From JAHDFB01 sp965658745 (lineage in GTDB: Bacteria; Bacteroidota; Bacteroidia; Chitinophagales; Saprospiraceae), in the NCBI GenBank assembly GCA_965658745.1, contig CBFHTK010000002.1:248001-312000 (forward strand): DNA of 64,000 nucleotides, given 5' to 3'. Below, in pieces: positions 46,230 through 53,652 of this stretch (its first letter is position 1; every line of letters begins with the position of its first letter). The notes beneath the pieces are model-generated. The model did not search any database and had not been told where the DNA came from. It saw only the letters and a program-made list of their open reading frames with translations. The position numbers and the translations under genes are program-made.

Positions 46230-46707
46230 TTTGTAAGATTTAAGTTTTAAAGTGATTTCCTACTATTACTCATTAAATATCAAAACAAAATCTAGACATG
46301 AAAATGATATATGTCAGTTTGAAGGATGATAAAGATTACTTTCGGTAAACAAAGGAATCAGGGATTGATTTTAACATTTGAAAGTGCCAAATTTTGGAAG
46401 CAGTAATTTATTGCAACAGTGCACATAATGCATTTGCAAAGACCCATTGTGCCTGACTTAAAAGTATGATTAAAACTAAATGGATAGGCTTTGCGAAATT
46501 AGTATAGAAAAGCAGTTTGGCAAGAATAAGCGTTGTTATCAAGTTATGAGTAATTAGACCGAATCTATTCAGATATTTTTAATTGAATTGCTAGATGCTC
46601 GAATGAACTATGTACATCCAGCAGTACTAAGAAACTTGATTAGCATTGGTTTCATTTTGGGCGGAAGCCCCTTTTATCTGCCACTTCTTTACCCTGTTCG
46701 CAAGTAT
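46230..46707. other. Intergenic region with a copy of the dispersed motif
   Basis: This 478-bp stretch holds no gene that I support. A frame of about 41 codons from an ATG near 46601 reads into the next gene's tail and is not conserved-looking. GGGCGGAAGCCC, a one-base variant of the dispersed motif, lies at 46659-46670. Confidence 0.5.
46659..46670. repeat. Dispersed motif GGGCGGAAGCCC, copy 4
   Basis: The reverse complement with flank, GGGCTTCCGCCCAAAAT, matches copy 1 except for one base in the loop. Confidence 0.4.
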
Positions 46708-47397
46708 CTATACCTCGGTCTTCGATAAAGCAAATCCCTTCCACAGTAACGTAACTCCCATTGTTACCAACCAGATTACCTTAATGTGAAATACGGGCTT
46801 ATAGATTTCGTAATTATCAGGAATTCCCATGATGATACCCATAGCAGCAAACCCCAGTATTAAAGTGAAGAAGCCAAGCCACTTGCTGAAGATGTTCCAC
46901 TTGATGAAAGCTGCACCCAACAATACCATTCCTACACCAGAAAAAACACGTCCGAAACGCACAAAACAAGTAACATATTGATTAGTGAATAAGATGTCAT
47001 TCACAAACTCTTGGATTTCGACAGCAGATAAACCCGCTGTTTTTCCAACTCCCCATGCTCCAAAGTTATAATAGAAAGCATTTGCTATAGCTAGTGTAAA
47101 AGTCCCGATGATCAGTACGCCAGCGCCAGGCAACAAAAGTACACTTGAAGGTCTTTTTGCTGTGATTGAAACAAGTGAGAATAATGCAACGCCCATAGTC
47201 ACCCAACCGAAAATGTGAATTCGATAAATCCAGATCCATGTCCAAACATTTTCACCAATTGCCTCAAAATCTGCTGCAACTATATATTCTCCAATATGGT
47301 GAGGTGATAGCGCCCATCCTAGCCATAGCATTAATGCTGCAGCGATAAAGGCACCGCCTGTAAATTTAGTTTCAAAATTCTTTGTTGTTTGATTCAT
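46708..47397 (-). CDS. Six-helix membrane protein of unknown function
   Basis: The 229-residue protein has about six hydrophobic helices and several His/Trp residues at helix ends (SPHHIGEY, WIWIYRIHIFGW), which could suit heme or metal binding. There is no recognised motif. It is divergent from the sterol desaturase gene; the Crp/Fnr-like site at 47463-47478 lies between them, 66 bases from its start. On this strand the matching -7 box is weak (TGATCTTG), so control by the site is less certain here than for the other gene. Confidence 0.65.
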   Translation of the reverse strand: MNQTTKNFETKFTGGAFIAAALMLWLGWALSPHHIGEYIVAADFEAIGENVWTWIWIYRIHIFGWVTMGVALFSLVSITAKRPSSVLLLPGAGVLIIGTFTLAIANAFYYNFGAWGVGKTAGLSAVEIQEFVNDILFTNQYVTCFVRFGRVFSGVGMVLLGAAFIKWNIFSKWLGFFTLILGFAAMGIIMGIPDNYEIYKPVFHIKVIWLVTMGVTLLWKGFALSKTEV

Positions 47398-47462
47398 TAT
47401 TATGTCATCTAAGGGTAAAAATTGAATAATTACGCAAGATCATAATAATTGAGATATCACAA

Positions 47463-47507
47463 CGTAACAACTGTTACATATGCAGAGTCTAAAAACGCTT
47501 AACTTAG
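47463..47507 (+). promoter_or_regulatory. Crp/Fnr-like operator with promoter box (site B)
   Basis: CGTAACAACTGTTACA at 47463-47478 has perfect GTAAC/GTTAC arms around four bases. TAACTTAG at 47500-47507 is one base off TAnnTTTG. Centre to last box base is 36.5, so the operator would sit at about -41.5 from a start near 47512. It faces the sterol-desaturase-type gene. Confidence 0.65.
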
Positions 47508-47618
47508 TGGTACAGAGGAGTTCCCGCCAAGTTGAAAGTTTTAAAAGTTGAAAACCTAAGTTGGTTCAAACTGTTTTAACATATATAGAGTAATACGTTC
47601 CAATAAAAAATAAGTAAT

Positions 47619-48581
47619 ATGCAAAAATATCTAGAGGCCTTTATAAATTCCTTTCAAGGCACTTTGAATTGGACATGGAAATCCATCATATTTGATGTGC
47701 CATGGTACANNNNNNNNNTAGAGGCCTTTATAAATTCCTTTCAAGGCACTTTGAATTGGACATGGAAATCCATCATATTTGATGTGCCATGGTACACAAA
47801 TTATTTCTGGGGTTTGATAGCTATTTCACTAGTCGTTTGGCTTCTGGAAATTGCTTTCCCATGGAGAAAAGATCAGGCAATTTTCAGAAAAGACTTTTGG
47901 TTGGATGTTTTTTACATGTTCTTCAATTTCTTCATTTTTGCGATTGTCATTAGTGGTGTCTACCAGGTTCTAAGTTTGCTATTTGCCGAGTTTAATGTCA
48001 CTGCAAAAACTTTCGCACTTTTTGATATTTCACAATGGAATCCATTTGTTCAATTGTTTGTGTTTTTCATTATACTTGATTTTGTACAGTGGTTTACGCA
48101 TGTACTTCTACACAAGTATCCATTCCTATGGAAATTCCATAAGGTGCATCACAGTGTAAAGGAAATGGGGTTTGCTGCCCACCTGAGATACCATTGGATG
48201 GAAAATATTCTATATAAGCCTCTTAAAACCTTTGGAGTAATGATTATTGGTGGTTTCGAGCCAGAACAAGCATACATAGTACACTTTATTACAATTGCTA
48301 TTGGACACTTGAATCATTCAAATATGAAGATTACTTGGGGCCCACTGAAGTATATATTCAACAATCCAGTGATGCACTTGTATCACCACGCCTCTGTTTT
48401 ACCAGAAGGTAAATCTGGTGTGAACTACGGTATCAGTCTAAGTTTATGGGACTACATATTCAAGACGGACTATATTCCAGAAGATAGTGGAAAGATTGAA
48501 ATTGGCTTTGAAGGAGATGATAAATTTCCAAAGGATTTTATCCATCAAAATCTTTATGGCTTCAGAAAAGGTCAAACGTAG
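47619..48581 (+). CDS. Sterol desaturase / fatty acid hydroxylase family protein (assembly-duplicated N terminus)
   Basis: Four membrane helices carry the di-iron histidine clusters of the family: HVLLHKYPFLWKFHKVHH, then HLRYHWMEN, HLNHSN and HLYHHA. It should hydroxylate or desaturate a lipid with O2. As assembled the protein has 320 residues, but 29 come from an exact 78-bp duplication flanking a 9-N gap, so the native protein is probably 291 residues starting MQKYLEAFIN. The gap keeps the frame. Control by the upstream Crp/Fnr-like site is proposed. Confidence 0.87.
   Translation: MQKYLEAFINSFQGTLNWTWKSIIFDVPWYXXXXEAFINSFQGTLNWTWKSIIFDVPWYTNYFWGLIAISLVVWLLEIAFPWRKDQAIFRKDFWLDVFYMFFNFFIFAIVISGVYQVLSLLFAEFNVTAKTFALFDISQWNPFVQLFVFFIILDFVQWFTHVLLHKYPFLWKFHKVHHSVKEMGFAAHLRYHWMENILYKPLKTFGVMIIGGFEPEQAYIVHFITIAIGHLNHSNMKITWGPLKYIFNNPVMHLYHHASVLPEGKSGVNYGISLSLWDYIFKTDYIPEDSGKIEIGFEGDDKFPKDFIHQNLYGFRKGQT
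47632..47796 (+). repeat. Exact 78-bp direct repeat around a 9-N gap, likely assembly artefact
   Basis: 47632-47709 and 47719-47796 are identical and separated only by N bases. This is what a failed overlap merge between contigs looks like. Removing 87 bp (29 codons) restores a normal protein. Confidence 0.85.
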
Positions 48582-48648
48582 TAGATGTAGATCTTTAGAT
48601 CAAAAAGATAATATCCAACTTCAGAGACTCTTTGAAGTGGAAAACTTA

Positions 48649-48682
48649 AAGAGGGAAATTCGTAAACACGAGTTTCCCTCTT
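48649..48682 (+). terminator. Hairpin after the sterol desaturase gene, possible terminator
   Basis: AAGAGGGAAA pairs with TTTCCCTCTT across a 14-base loop, but no clear T run follows. The whole gap 48582-49387 (806 bp) otherwise shows no gene that I can support. A second, 9-bp imperfect hairpin lies just upstream at about 48618-48640. Confidence 0.45.
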
Positions 48683-49318
48683 CTGATTTAATTCTACTTG
48701 GGATAATATTCTTGATGATTGATACTTCTCTGGTATTACCATCTCTGTATTCCTTTAAGTAATATAGCTATTTACTTTCGTAGTCGTTTATAATTGTTTT
48801 CACTAATCTTCAAGTTGGGTTTCCCGCACACGATATTCTTTTCGCTACTGAATAATTGCTATTTGCTATTTTTTAAAGTATAGGTAAAGTAATGGTTGTT
48901 TTGCTTTTGGTGTTAACAAACTGCTTGGGACTTTGACTCAGGCTATTCTAGGCAAGATAATAGCACTTGAGGAAACGAGACACTCTCAAAGTACAGTTTT
49001 GATTAATGCAGGTTAAACTTATAAACTACATTACTTTTGACAGGTTTTAGTTTGTAATTCACAGCCTACCATTAGAATATCAAGTTTTGGTTCACGGCCT
49101 ATTTCGACTTGAATGTCAAAATTTCAACATTTGGGAAGCTGTTGTTTATCCTACGGAGCTAGCACGACGCTTGCGTTTTTTGCTCCCACAAGCCATAAAA
49201 TCAACTAAAAATACTACCGAAATTTTATACTTAATCTCTATCACTAAAAGCAGAATAGCTTCTTAGCTCGCAGTATAGTTTGGACTTTATTATAATAAAA
49301 ACGCTTATTGGTTGACAC

Positions 49319-49361
49319 AAAAAAAAAGAGGATAACTCGCTTTCGCAAGTTATCCTCTTTT
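49319..49361 (-). terminator. Rho-independent terminator of the rhodanese gene
   Basis: A 14-bp stem, AAAAGAGGATAACT with AGTTATCCTCTTTT (49324-49361), has a T-rich tail on the minus strand. It ends 26 bases from the rhodanese stop. Confidence 0.85.
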
Positions 49362-49387
49362 CCTTTGTTTACTGCCTTTCGACAATT

Positions 49388-49708
49388 TTACTCGTGCATT
49401 ATCGCATCCAATTTGTACATACTACCAGCATTAATGGCTTGAATACCTGCTGACTTTAAAGTAGCAACAGCTGCACCGCTGCGCATACCTGATTGGCAGT
49501 AAGCCACAACTGGCTTATTCATTTTCTTGATCTTGCTAATGTTAGCACCGATCGTTTGTACCGGAAAATTTTTGGCCTTTGGTATATGACCACCCTTAAA
49601 TTCAGCGGGTGTGCGCGCATCTAGGATGATTGCTCCATTGGCAAGCATTTCGTGAATTTCAGCAGTTTTATTTCCACCACCGAAGAGACTCTTTAAAAAA
49701 CTAAACAT
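49388..49708 (-). CDS. Rhodanese-like sulfurtransferase
   Basis: The 106-residue protein is a single rhodanese domain: ILDARTPAEFKGGHIPKAKN, then the active-site loop VAYCQSGMRSGAA with the catalytic Cys, and a conserved C-terminal INAGSMY. It should move sulfane sulfur, for instance from thiosulfate or persulfides. It has its own terminator. A second rhodanese lies at 50327. Confidence 0.92.
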   Translation of the reverse strand: MFSFLKSLFGGGNKTAEIHEMLANGAIILDARTPAEFKGGHIPKAKNFPVQTIGANISKIKKMNKPVVAYCQSGMRSGAAVATLKSAGIQAINAGSMYKLDAIMHE

Positions 49709-49798
49709 GTTATATTGATTTTAATTTGTAAAGAAGATTGTTATTTGAAACGAATGTGTCTAACAATGACCGCACTTCTGTAAAGGTTTGTAATCTGG

Positions 49799-49822
49799 TA
49801 GAACTAGATCAATATAGTTCTA
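49799..49822. promoter_or_regulatory. Inverted repeat TAGAACTA...TAGTTCTA upstream of the rhodanese gene
   Basis: Perfect 8-bp arms (49799-49806, 49815-49822) with an 8-base loop stand 91 bases upstream of the rhodanese start. It could be an operator or part of a terminator for the DUF983 transcript. Confidence 0.3.
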
Positions 49823-49932
49823 GACTTTCTTTAATTTTTGGCAATGAAGCGTAAAAAATCTGCTTGTTTGAACCTGTGAAACGACTTTAATAAATAGATC
49901 AAGCGGTTCACCTTTTTTTGTATAGAATACTA

Positions 49933-50310
49933 TTAACGCTCGATAGGATTTTCTTTTGCCTTCGGATCGAAAGGAACATCAACGTGGATATAAATACTTC
50001 TTGAAATTCGCATGACCCAAAAGAAACTGAGAACCATCGCACTAATCAGAAGGATAAAAGACTGAGTTATCGTCCAGTCTAAAAATATCATCGTAGTTCC
50101 TACGATAAAGAGGCACAACCATCCAGTCCAAATATAAGATATGAACATGGCTCCAAAGTAATAGCCTGGCTCAGGTTCCGTCTTTTGACCACATACTTCA
50201 CAAGCATGGTGCATATCAAGTGGCTTCGAGATATTAAAGGGTTTTACAAACAAATTGCCCTCTCTACATCGAGGGCAAGTCATTTTGAAAATACTTTGAA
50301 TTTTATTCAT
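49933..50310 (-). CDS. DUF983 membrane protein with zinc-ribbon-like cysteines
   Basis: Two CxxC pairs (TCPRCREGNLF and HACEVCGQ) are followed by PGYYFGAMFISY, the DUF983 signature, and two transmembrane helices. It should bind zinc near the cytoplasmic face. Role unknown. It follows the second rhodanese by 16 bases and is probably the last gene of the operon starting at 50844. Confidence 0.88.
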   Translation of the reverse strand: MNKIQSIFKMTCPRCREGNLFVKPFNISKPLDMHHACEVCGQKTEPEPGYYFGAMFISYIWTGWLCLFIVGTTMIFLDWTITQSFILLISAMVLSFFWVMRISRSIYIHVDVPFDPKAKENPIER

Positions 50311-50326
50311 AGAATAAACTTAAATC

Positions 50327-50593
50327 TTATTTGCTTGCTAACCAATTTTGTACATCAGAAATTCCGCCGCCGTTTTCCATGTTGGAAACTCCTAGTGGAC
50401 GCAAAAAGCTAATTGCTTGACCGCTTCGGTTGCCAGATCTACAATAGATTATTTTTTTACCTTCTAGACCACGAATCTCATCCACATAAGCAGCAAAATT
50501 TGAAAGTGGCATATGCTTTGAGCCTGGTATGTTTACTTGCGCGTATTCGTGATCTTCACGTACGTCGATTAGGTGTAATTGCCCTTCTGTCAT
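50327..50593 (-). CDS. Rhodanese-like sulfurtransferase, short form
   Basis: This 88-residue single rhodanese domain has LIDVREDHEYAQVNIPGSKH and the active-site IIYCRSGNRSGQA with Cys. It is the middle gene of an operon: the membrane protein stop is five bases upstream and DUF983 follows. The upstream operator (site C) suggests regulation by the Crp/Fnr protein. Sulfur transfer to a partner in the operon is possible. Confidence 0.92.
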   Translation of the reverse strand: MTEGQLHLIDVREDHEYAQVNIPGSKHMPLSNFAAYVDEIRGLEGKKIIYCRSGNRSGQAISFLRPLGVSNMENGGGISDVQNWLASK

Positions 50594-50598
50594 AATTG

Positions 50599-50844
50599 TT
50601 ATTTTTTCTTAAATGTTATAAATCTAAAAATTGTATAAAATAGATATAGAAACGGAGCACCATGCATAAATAAATCCCAATAATCCATTAGTTGCATACC
50701 ATTTCCCCCTCCCATGATCCACCTTAGTTTTCCAAAAAGATGTGGTTCTGGAGCAAATGGTGCCAAACCTAATGTTGCACACAGTAATAGTGCAAAGAAA
50801 ATCTGCTGAGTATAGGGATTTCGTATCGTGTTCTGCGTTTCCAT
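50599..50844 (-). CDS. Small two-helix membrane protein
   Basis: The 81-residue protein has two hydrophobic segments (IFFALLLCATLGLAPFA and APFLYLFYTIFRFITF) around a Gly-rich loop. It is the first gene of the rhodanese/DUF983 operon. The inferred start of transcription coincides with its ATG, which implies a leaderless message. No family recognised. Confidence 0.6.
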   Translation of the reverse strand: METQNTIRNPYTQQIFFALLLCATLGLAPFAPEPHLFGKLRWIMGGGNGMQLMDYWDLFMHGAPFLYLFYTIFRFITFKKK

Positions 50845-50848
50845 GAGG

Positions 50849-50893
50849 CAAAGATAGTAGCGTCGTTTTCTTAATCATGTAACTTAGGTTACA
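50849..50893 (-). promoter_or_regulatory. Crp/Fnr-like operator with promoter box (site C)
   Basis: The perfect 16-bp palindrome TGTAACTTAGGTTACA lies at 50878-50893, and TATCTTTG (TAnnTTTG) is read on the minus strand at 50856-50849. Centre to last box base is 36.5. A start at about 50844 puts the operator at -41.5 and the first transcribed base at the A of the ATG. Confidence 0.75.
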
Positions 50894-50970
50894 AAATATG
50901 GTTTTACTTATTTTGCTGAAAGGTCGGACACCCTCAGATCAGAAATACATAAAGCTCTTGATCTATCTCA

Positions 50971-51116
50971 ATGCTGACATTATTAGACGATGCCATAAAA
51001 ACACTTCTAGAGATTGGTTTTCATGCGCTTCCTGTCTGCAAAAAAATAACAAAGTTGCAGGTAATGTTACCACTAAGGATCTTCTGAAGGCTATAAATCA
51101 ATCTACAATAATATAG
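50971..51116 (+). pseudogene. Frameshifted CBS-domain fragment
   Basis: From 50971 the plus strand reads DDAIKTLLEIGFHALPVC. After a one-base shift in a run of seven A (about 51040-51046) it continues KNNKVAGNVTTKDLLKAI to a stop at 51114-51116. Together they match the pattern of a CBS domain (A-x-LLE-x-G-x-ALPV then KVxGxVTxKDLL). The first part of the gene is not recognisable. It lies between the operator of site C and the DUF502 gene. Confidence 0.6.
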
Positions 51117-51137
51117 TTGGTAAATTTGTACAATTTA

Positions 51138-51722
51138 CTATTTTAGATTTGGAATTTTTACTAATCCACCACTGACAATTGATTGCATAACGTCACTCGA
51201 TTTGCGATTTATCATTTGTACGTTCTGCAACGGTACGAGAAATAAGTCACCTGATAAACTAAGCGAAAGCGGGAAGTATACAGAAATAAGTGTGTTTGTC
51301 TCACCTTCGGTAGCTGCAGAATCCTTTTCGATAATGTCACCAATATCACGGTTTGTAATAAAGCCCATTTTATATACACCTTGATCAGTCATCTTCACAA
51401 GAACAGGCTCAGAAAATTTATTCTCAGTACCTACAAAAGCGGTAGTTACATCTTTGATTCCTTTATAAAATTGTCGGAACAAAGGAACTTTCATTAATAC
51501 TCCTTCAAGCTGGAGCCACAGATTTGTTCCGATGTAAGAAGAAGTAAAATAACCGATCAGGATCAAGACCAATACAATAACGATCAACCCTAGAAATGCT
51601 GATTGCAAGTAGAAGTACTCTTGAAGCTTGCTGATCAAGTAGTAGAATAATGAAAGCGTCAAAATGATGGGTAGCGTGGTAACGAGTCCAGCCAACAAAT
51701 ACCCTATAATGCGTTTGATCAT
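51138..51722 (-). CDS. DUF502 membrane protein
   Basis: The 194-residue protein has two N-terminal helices (about 8-30 and 42-65) and a periplasmic-type beta domain, with SSYIGTNLWLQLEGVLMKVP, FRQFYKGIKDVTTAF and GFITNR. These are the DUF502 blocks. No function is established. It has a good promoter of its own. Confidence 0.9.
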   Translation of the reverse strand: MIKRIIGYLLAGLVTTLPIILTLSLFYYLISKLQEYFYLQSAFLGLIVIVLVLILIGYFTSSYIGTNLWLQLEGVLMKVPLFRQFYKGIKDVTTAFVGTENKFSEPVLVKMTDQGVYKMGFITNRDIGDIIEKDSAATEGETNTLISVYFPLSLSLSGDLFLVPLQNVQMINRKSSDVMQSIVSGGLVKIPNLK

Positions 51723-51732
51723 CTTTTTATTG

Positions 51733-51761
51733 CAAAATTAGCCATTCCTCATAAAGTGCAA
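51733..51761 (-). promoter_or_regulatory. Promoter of the DUF502 gene
   Basis: On the minus strand TTG (51761-51759) and TAATTTTG (51740-51733) are 18 bases apart, near the Bacteroidota -33/-7 pattern. The inferred start is about 51728, six bases before the ATG. Confidence 0.6.
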
Positions 51762-51854
51762 CTACTTTTTACATGAATAGCATTACTGCTCACTGAGAAT
51801 TATTCGAAGTGTTTTCCTAAATCCATCGTTTTCTCATGGGATTGCTTTGAATAA

Positions 51855-51985
51855 TTGGGCGATTTTTCGGCGTATTACATGTTTCGCTATTCGCTCATCC
51901 CTTAATCGCTATCGTTCTTTCGGGACGACTCTCTTCGTTCGTCACCTTCCATATGCCGCTCGATAGCACACAGCACGAAATTGAC
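51855..51985. repeat. Possible dispersed repeat or structured element between DUF502 and DUF1456 genes
   Basis: The sequence here is GC-richer than its surroundings, with many TTCG/CGCT words (TTTCGCTATTCGCTCATCC, CTTTCGGGACGACTC) and a GGGCG start. It resembles the non-coding repeat family that begins GGGCG in other Bacteroidota, from memory only. No coding frame fits. Confidence 0.4.
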
Positions 51986-52018
51986 TTCGTGATTCTAATT
52001 CTCCAGATACGTTAAAGA

Positions 52019-52489
52019 CTACTTATTTTCACTAGGGCGGTACTTGTCTTGAATCGCATAAATGAATTGACGCAGATACTGGTCCTTCATCGGTTGAAAT
52101 TGTTTTTTTTCAGGATTACGAAGAAAAGAAGTAATTTCATGCATACCGATTACTTTCCCAGACAGAATGAACATCTCTAAAATATCTTCAGTCGTCAAAC
52201 TAAGAGCTATTTTCAGCTTCTTGAAAATGAGATTATTCGTTAAGTATTTCTCCGGTTTGGGAGAGCCTCCTTCCCTTTCACCACGCTTATGTGCGATCAA
52301 TCCATTTAGGAAAGCAGTCAGACGCTTTGCCACCATTTTTTCAAAAGCTTCGTCTTCTTCATGTTTCATCCAATTGCTAAGAGTTGATCTATCAACGGAC
52401 TCTCCACCTTTAAGAAATATTTGCATCATAGTTTCATCGTTGTAATCGAAAGTATACCTGATACGTTTTAGGATGTCGTTGTAGTTCAT
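52019..52489 (-). CDS. DUF1456 protein (YehS-like)
   Basis: The 156-residue protein has two similar halves, typical of DUF1456: YNDILKRIRYTFDYNDETMM, then later NNLIFKKLKIALSLTTEDIL, each followed by a helix pair (STLSNWMKHEED, HEITSFLRNPEKK). It is cytoplasmic and of unknown function. Confidence 0.92.
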   Translation of the reverse strand: MNYNDILKRIRYTFDYNDETMMQIFLKGGESVDRSTLSNWMKHEEDEAFEKMVAKRLTAFLNGLIAHKRGEREGGSPKPEKYLTNNLIFKKLKIALSLTTEDILEMFILSGKVIGMHEITSFLRNPEKKQFQPMKDQYLRQFIYAIQDKYRPSENK

Positions 52490-52545
52490 GAGCTAGATTA
52501 ATCGTGATAATTTAAGATTCTGCAAGATATTATTTAATTGATGAT

Positions 52546-52656
52546 TCAGCAATAGCAATTGAAAAGCACTATTTTAGCTTCCATATATTGATTTAGCAAA
52601 GATTTTACTGCTTGAATTCCAATAGAACCAACAGATCCAGTAAGTAGTATTTTCAA
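52546..52656 (-). pseudogene. N-terminal fragment of an NAD(P)-binding (NmrA/SDR-like) protein
   Basis: The minus-strand frame from a TTG at 52656 reads KILLTGSVGSIGIQAVKSLL then loses similarity and stops after 36 codons. The GxxGxxG loop following a beta strand is the Rossmann start of NmrA-type or short-chain dehydrogenases. No ATG is present, so this is a decayed 5' end. The rest of the gap to 52801 shows nothing further. Confidence 0.5.
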
Positions 52657-52801
52657 TTAATCAAATTTTGTTTTTGACTCAATTCAAAAAGCAGTGAAAA
52701 GAAAAGTCACGCAGAAAAACTTAAGACATCCACTTAGATTTAGTAAAAAGATTCCTGAGGAAGTGTATTTTGTGATTTAGATATCATGTAATAGCAGTGA
52801 A

Positions 52802-52846
52802 TGTTACCTATGTTGCACAAGTCAATACTCTTAAAGACTAATTTTG
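52802..52846 (+). promoter_or_regulatory. Crp/Fnr-like operator with promoter box (site D), probable autoregulation
   Basis: TGTTACCTATGTTGCA at 52802-52817 has two mismatches to TGTAAC-N4-GTTACA, and TAATTTTG lies at 52839-52846. Centre to last box base is again 36.5. The predicted start is near 52851, leaving a leader of about 94 bases before the Crp/Fnr gene. Confidence 0.62.
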
Positions 52847-52944
52847 TATCTCGGTATGTGGTCGTACTGATTTACACATTTACGACGATTAACATATACC
52901 TCTTAATTACCGTTTCACAGTGATTAAGTCAATTTAGAACAATT

Positions 52945-53637
52945 ATGATTGAAAGGAATTTTATACCAGCTGACAAAGCCTGTTTTGAAAAACTTGAAGC
53001 TAAGCTTTCAGCGGTGTTTGAACCCAAAACAATAGACGAGATTTGCAGACATGGCCATCTCAAGACCTATGTTGCTGACAAAATATTAGTGGATATAGGT
53101 AGCTCCATCAAGTACATGCCTGTTGTTCTTTCGGGATCGATAAAAGTAATGACAGAGGATGGAAATGGTAACGAGCTTTTATTGTATTACTTGGAATCAG
53201 GAGAAACTTGTGCTGTGACACTGAATTGTTGTACTGTTGAAAAAAAGTCAACCGTTAGAGCACTAACAGAAACAGAATCGGAAATCCTGCTTGTGCCTGT
53301 CGAAAAGATTGAAGAGTGGATGATCAAGTACCAATCTTGGCGTCGTTACATTCTTGGAAGTTATAATCAGCGATTAAATGAGATGGTTTCCGCCATTGAT
53401 AATATTGTTTTTCATAGCTTGGAGAAGAGACTCATCAGATATTTAAGAGAGAAAGTTGCCTTAAAGAAGAATTCGGTACTCGTAATATCACATCAAGATA
53501 TTGCAGACGATTTGTATACTACTAGAGTTTCGATTTCACGATTAATGCGCAAATTGGAAGCAAATAAGCTAATTGAACAACAACGAAATAGAATAACGGT
53601 CCTAGAGGAAGAGAAGCACGAAGCTCGACGCTGCTAA
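52945..53637 (+). CDS. Crp/Fnr-family transcriptional regulator
   Basis: The 230-residue protein has a cyclic-nucleotide-binding-type beta domain (about 40-130) and a C-terminal winged helix with SHQDIADDLYTTRVSISRLM. The nucleotide-binding Arg motif of true Crp is not evident. Instead a Cys cluster, ETCAVTLNCC, lies at about 92-101, where a nucleotide phosphate loop would be, so it may sense redox, persulfide or a metal. It has no N-terminal Fnr iron-sulfur Cys set. The nearby repeated palindromes are the obvious candidates for its targets, including its own promoter. Confidence 0.93.
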   Translation: MIERNFIPADKACFEKLEAKLSAVFEPKTIDEICRHGHLKTYVADKILVDIGSSIKYMPVVLSGSIKVMTEDGNGNELLLYYLESGETCAVTLNCCTVEKKSTVRALTETESEILLVPVEKIEEWMIKYQSWRRYILGSYNQRLNEMVSAIDNIVFHSLEKRLIRYLREKVALKKNSVLVISHQDIADDLYTTRVSISRLMRKLEANKLIEQQRNRITVLEEEKHEARRC

Positions 53638-53652
53638 TATATTATGTAAGTG

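Noticed and set aside
46601..46728. About 41-codon plus-strand frame ending inside the next gene's tail
   Set aside because: It lacks a recognisable domain, overlaps the six-helix membrane gene and contains the dispersed motif, so it is probably chance.
48487..48762. 91-codon frame overlapping the end of the sterol desaturase gene
   Set aside because: The first half is an out-of-frame reading of the desaturase; the rest crosses a hairpin and has no family features.
50624..50878. 84-codon minus-strand frame
   Set aside because: It is a shifted reading of the small membrane protein gene at 50599-50844 and has no membrane or domain pattern of its own.
52905..52916. 12-mer AATTACCGTTTC shared with the palindrome region at 57742-57753
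   Set aside because: A 12-base match between two places in 64 kb is expected by chance many times over.
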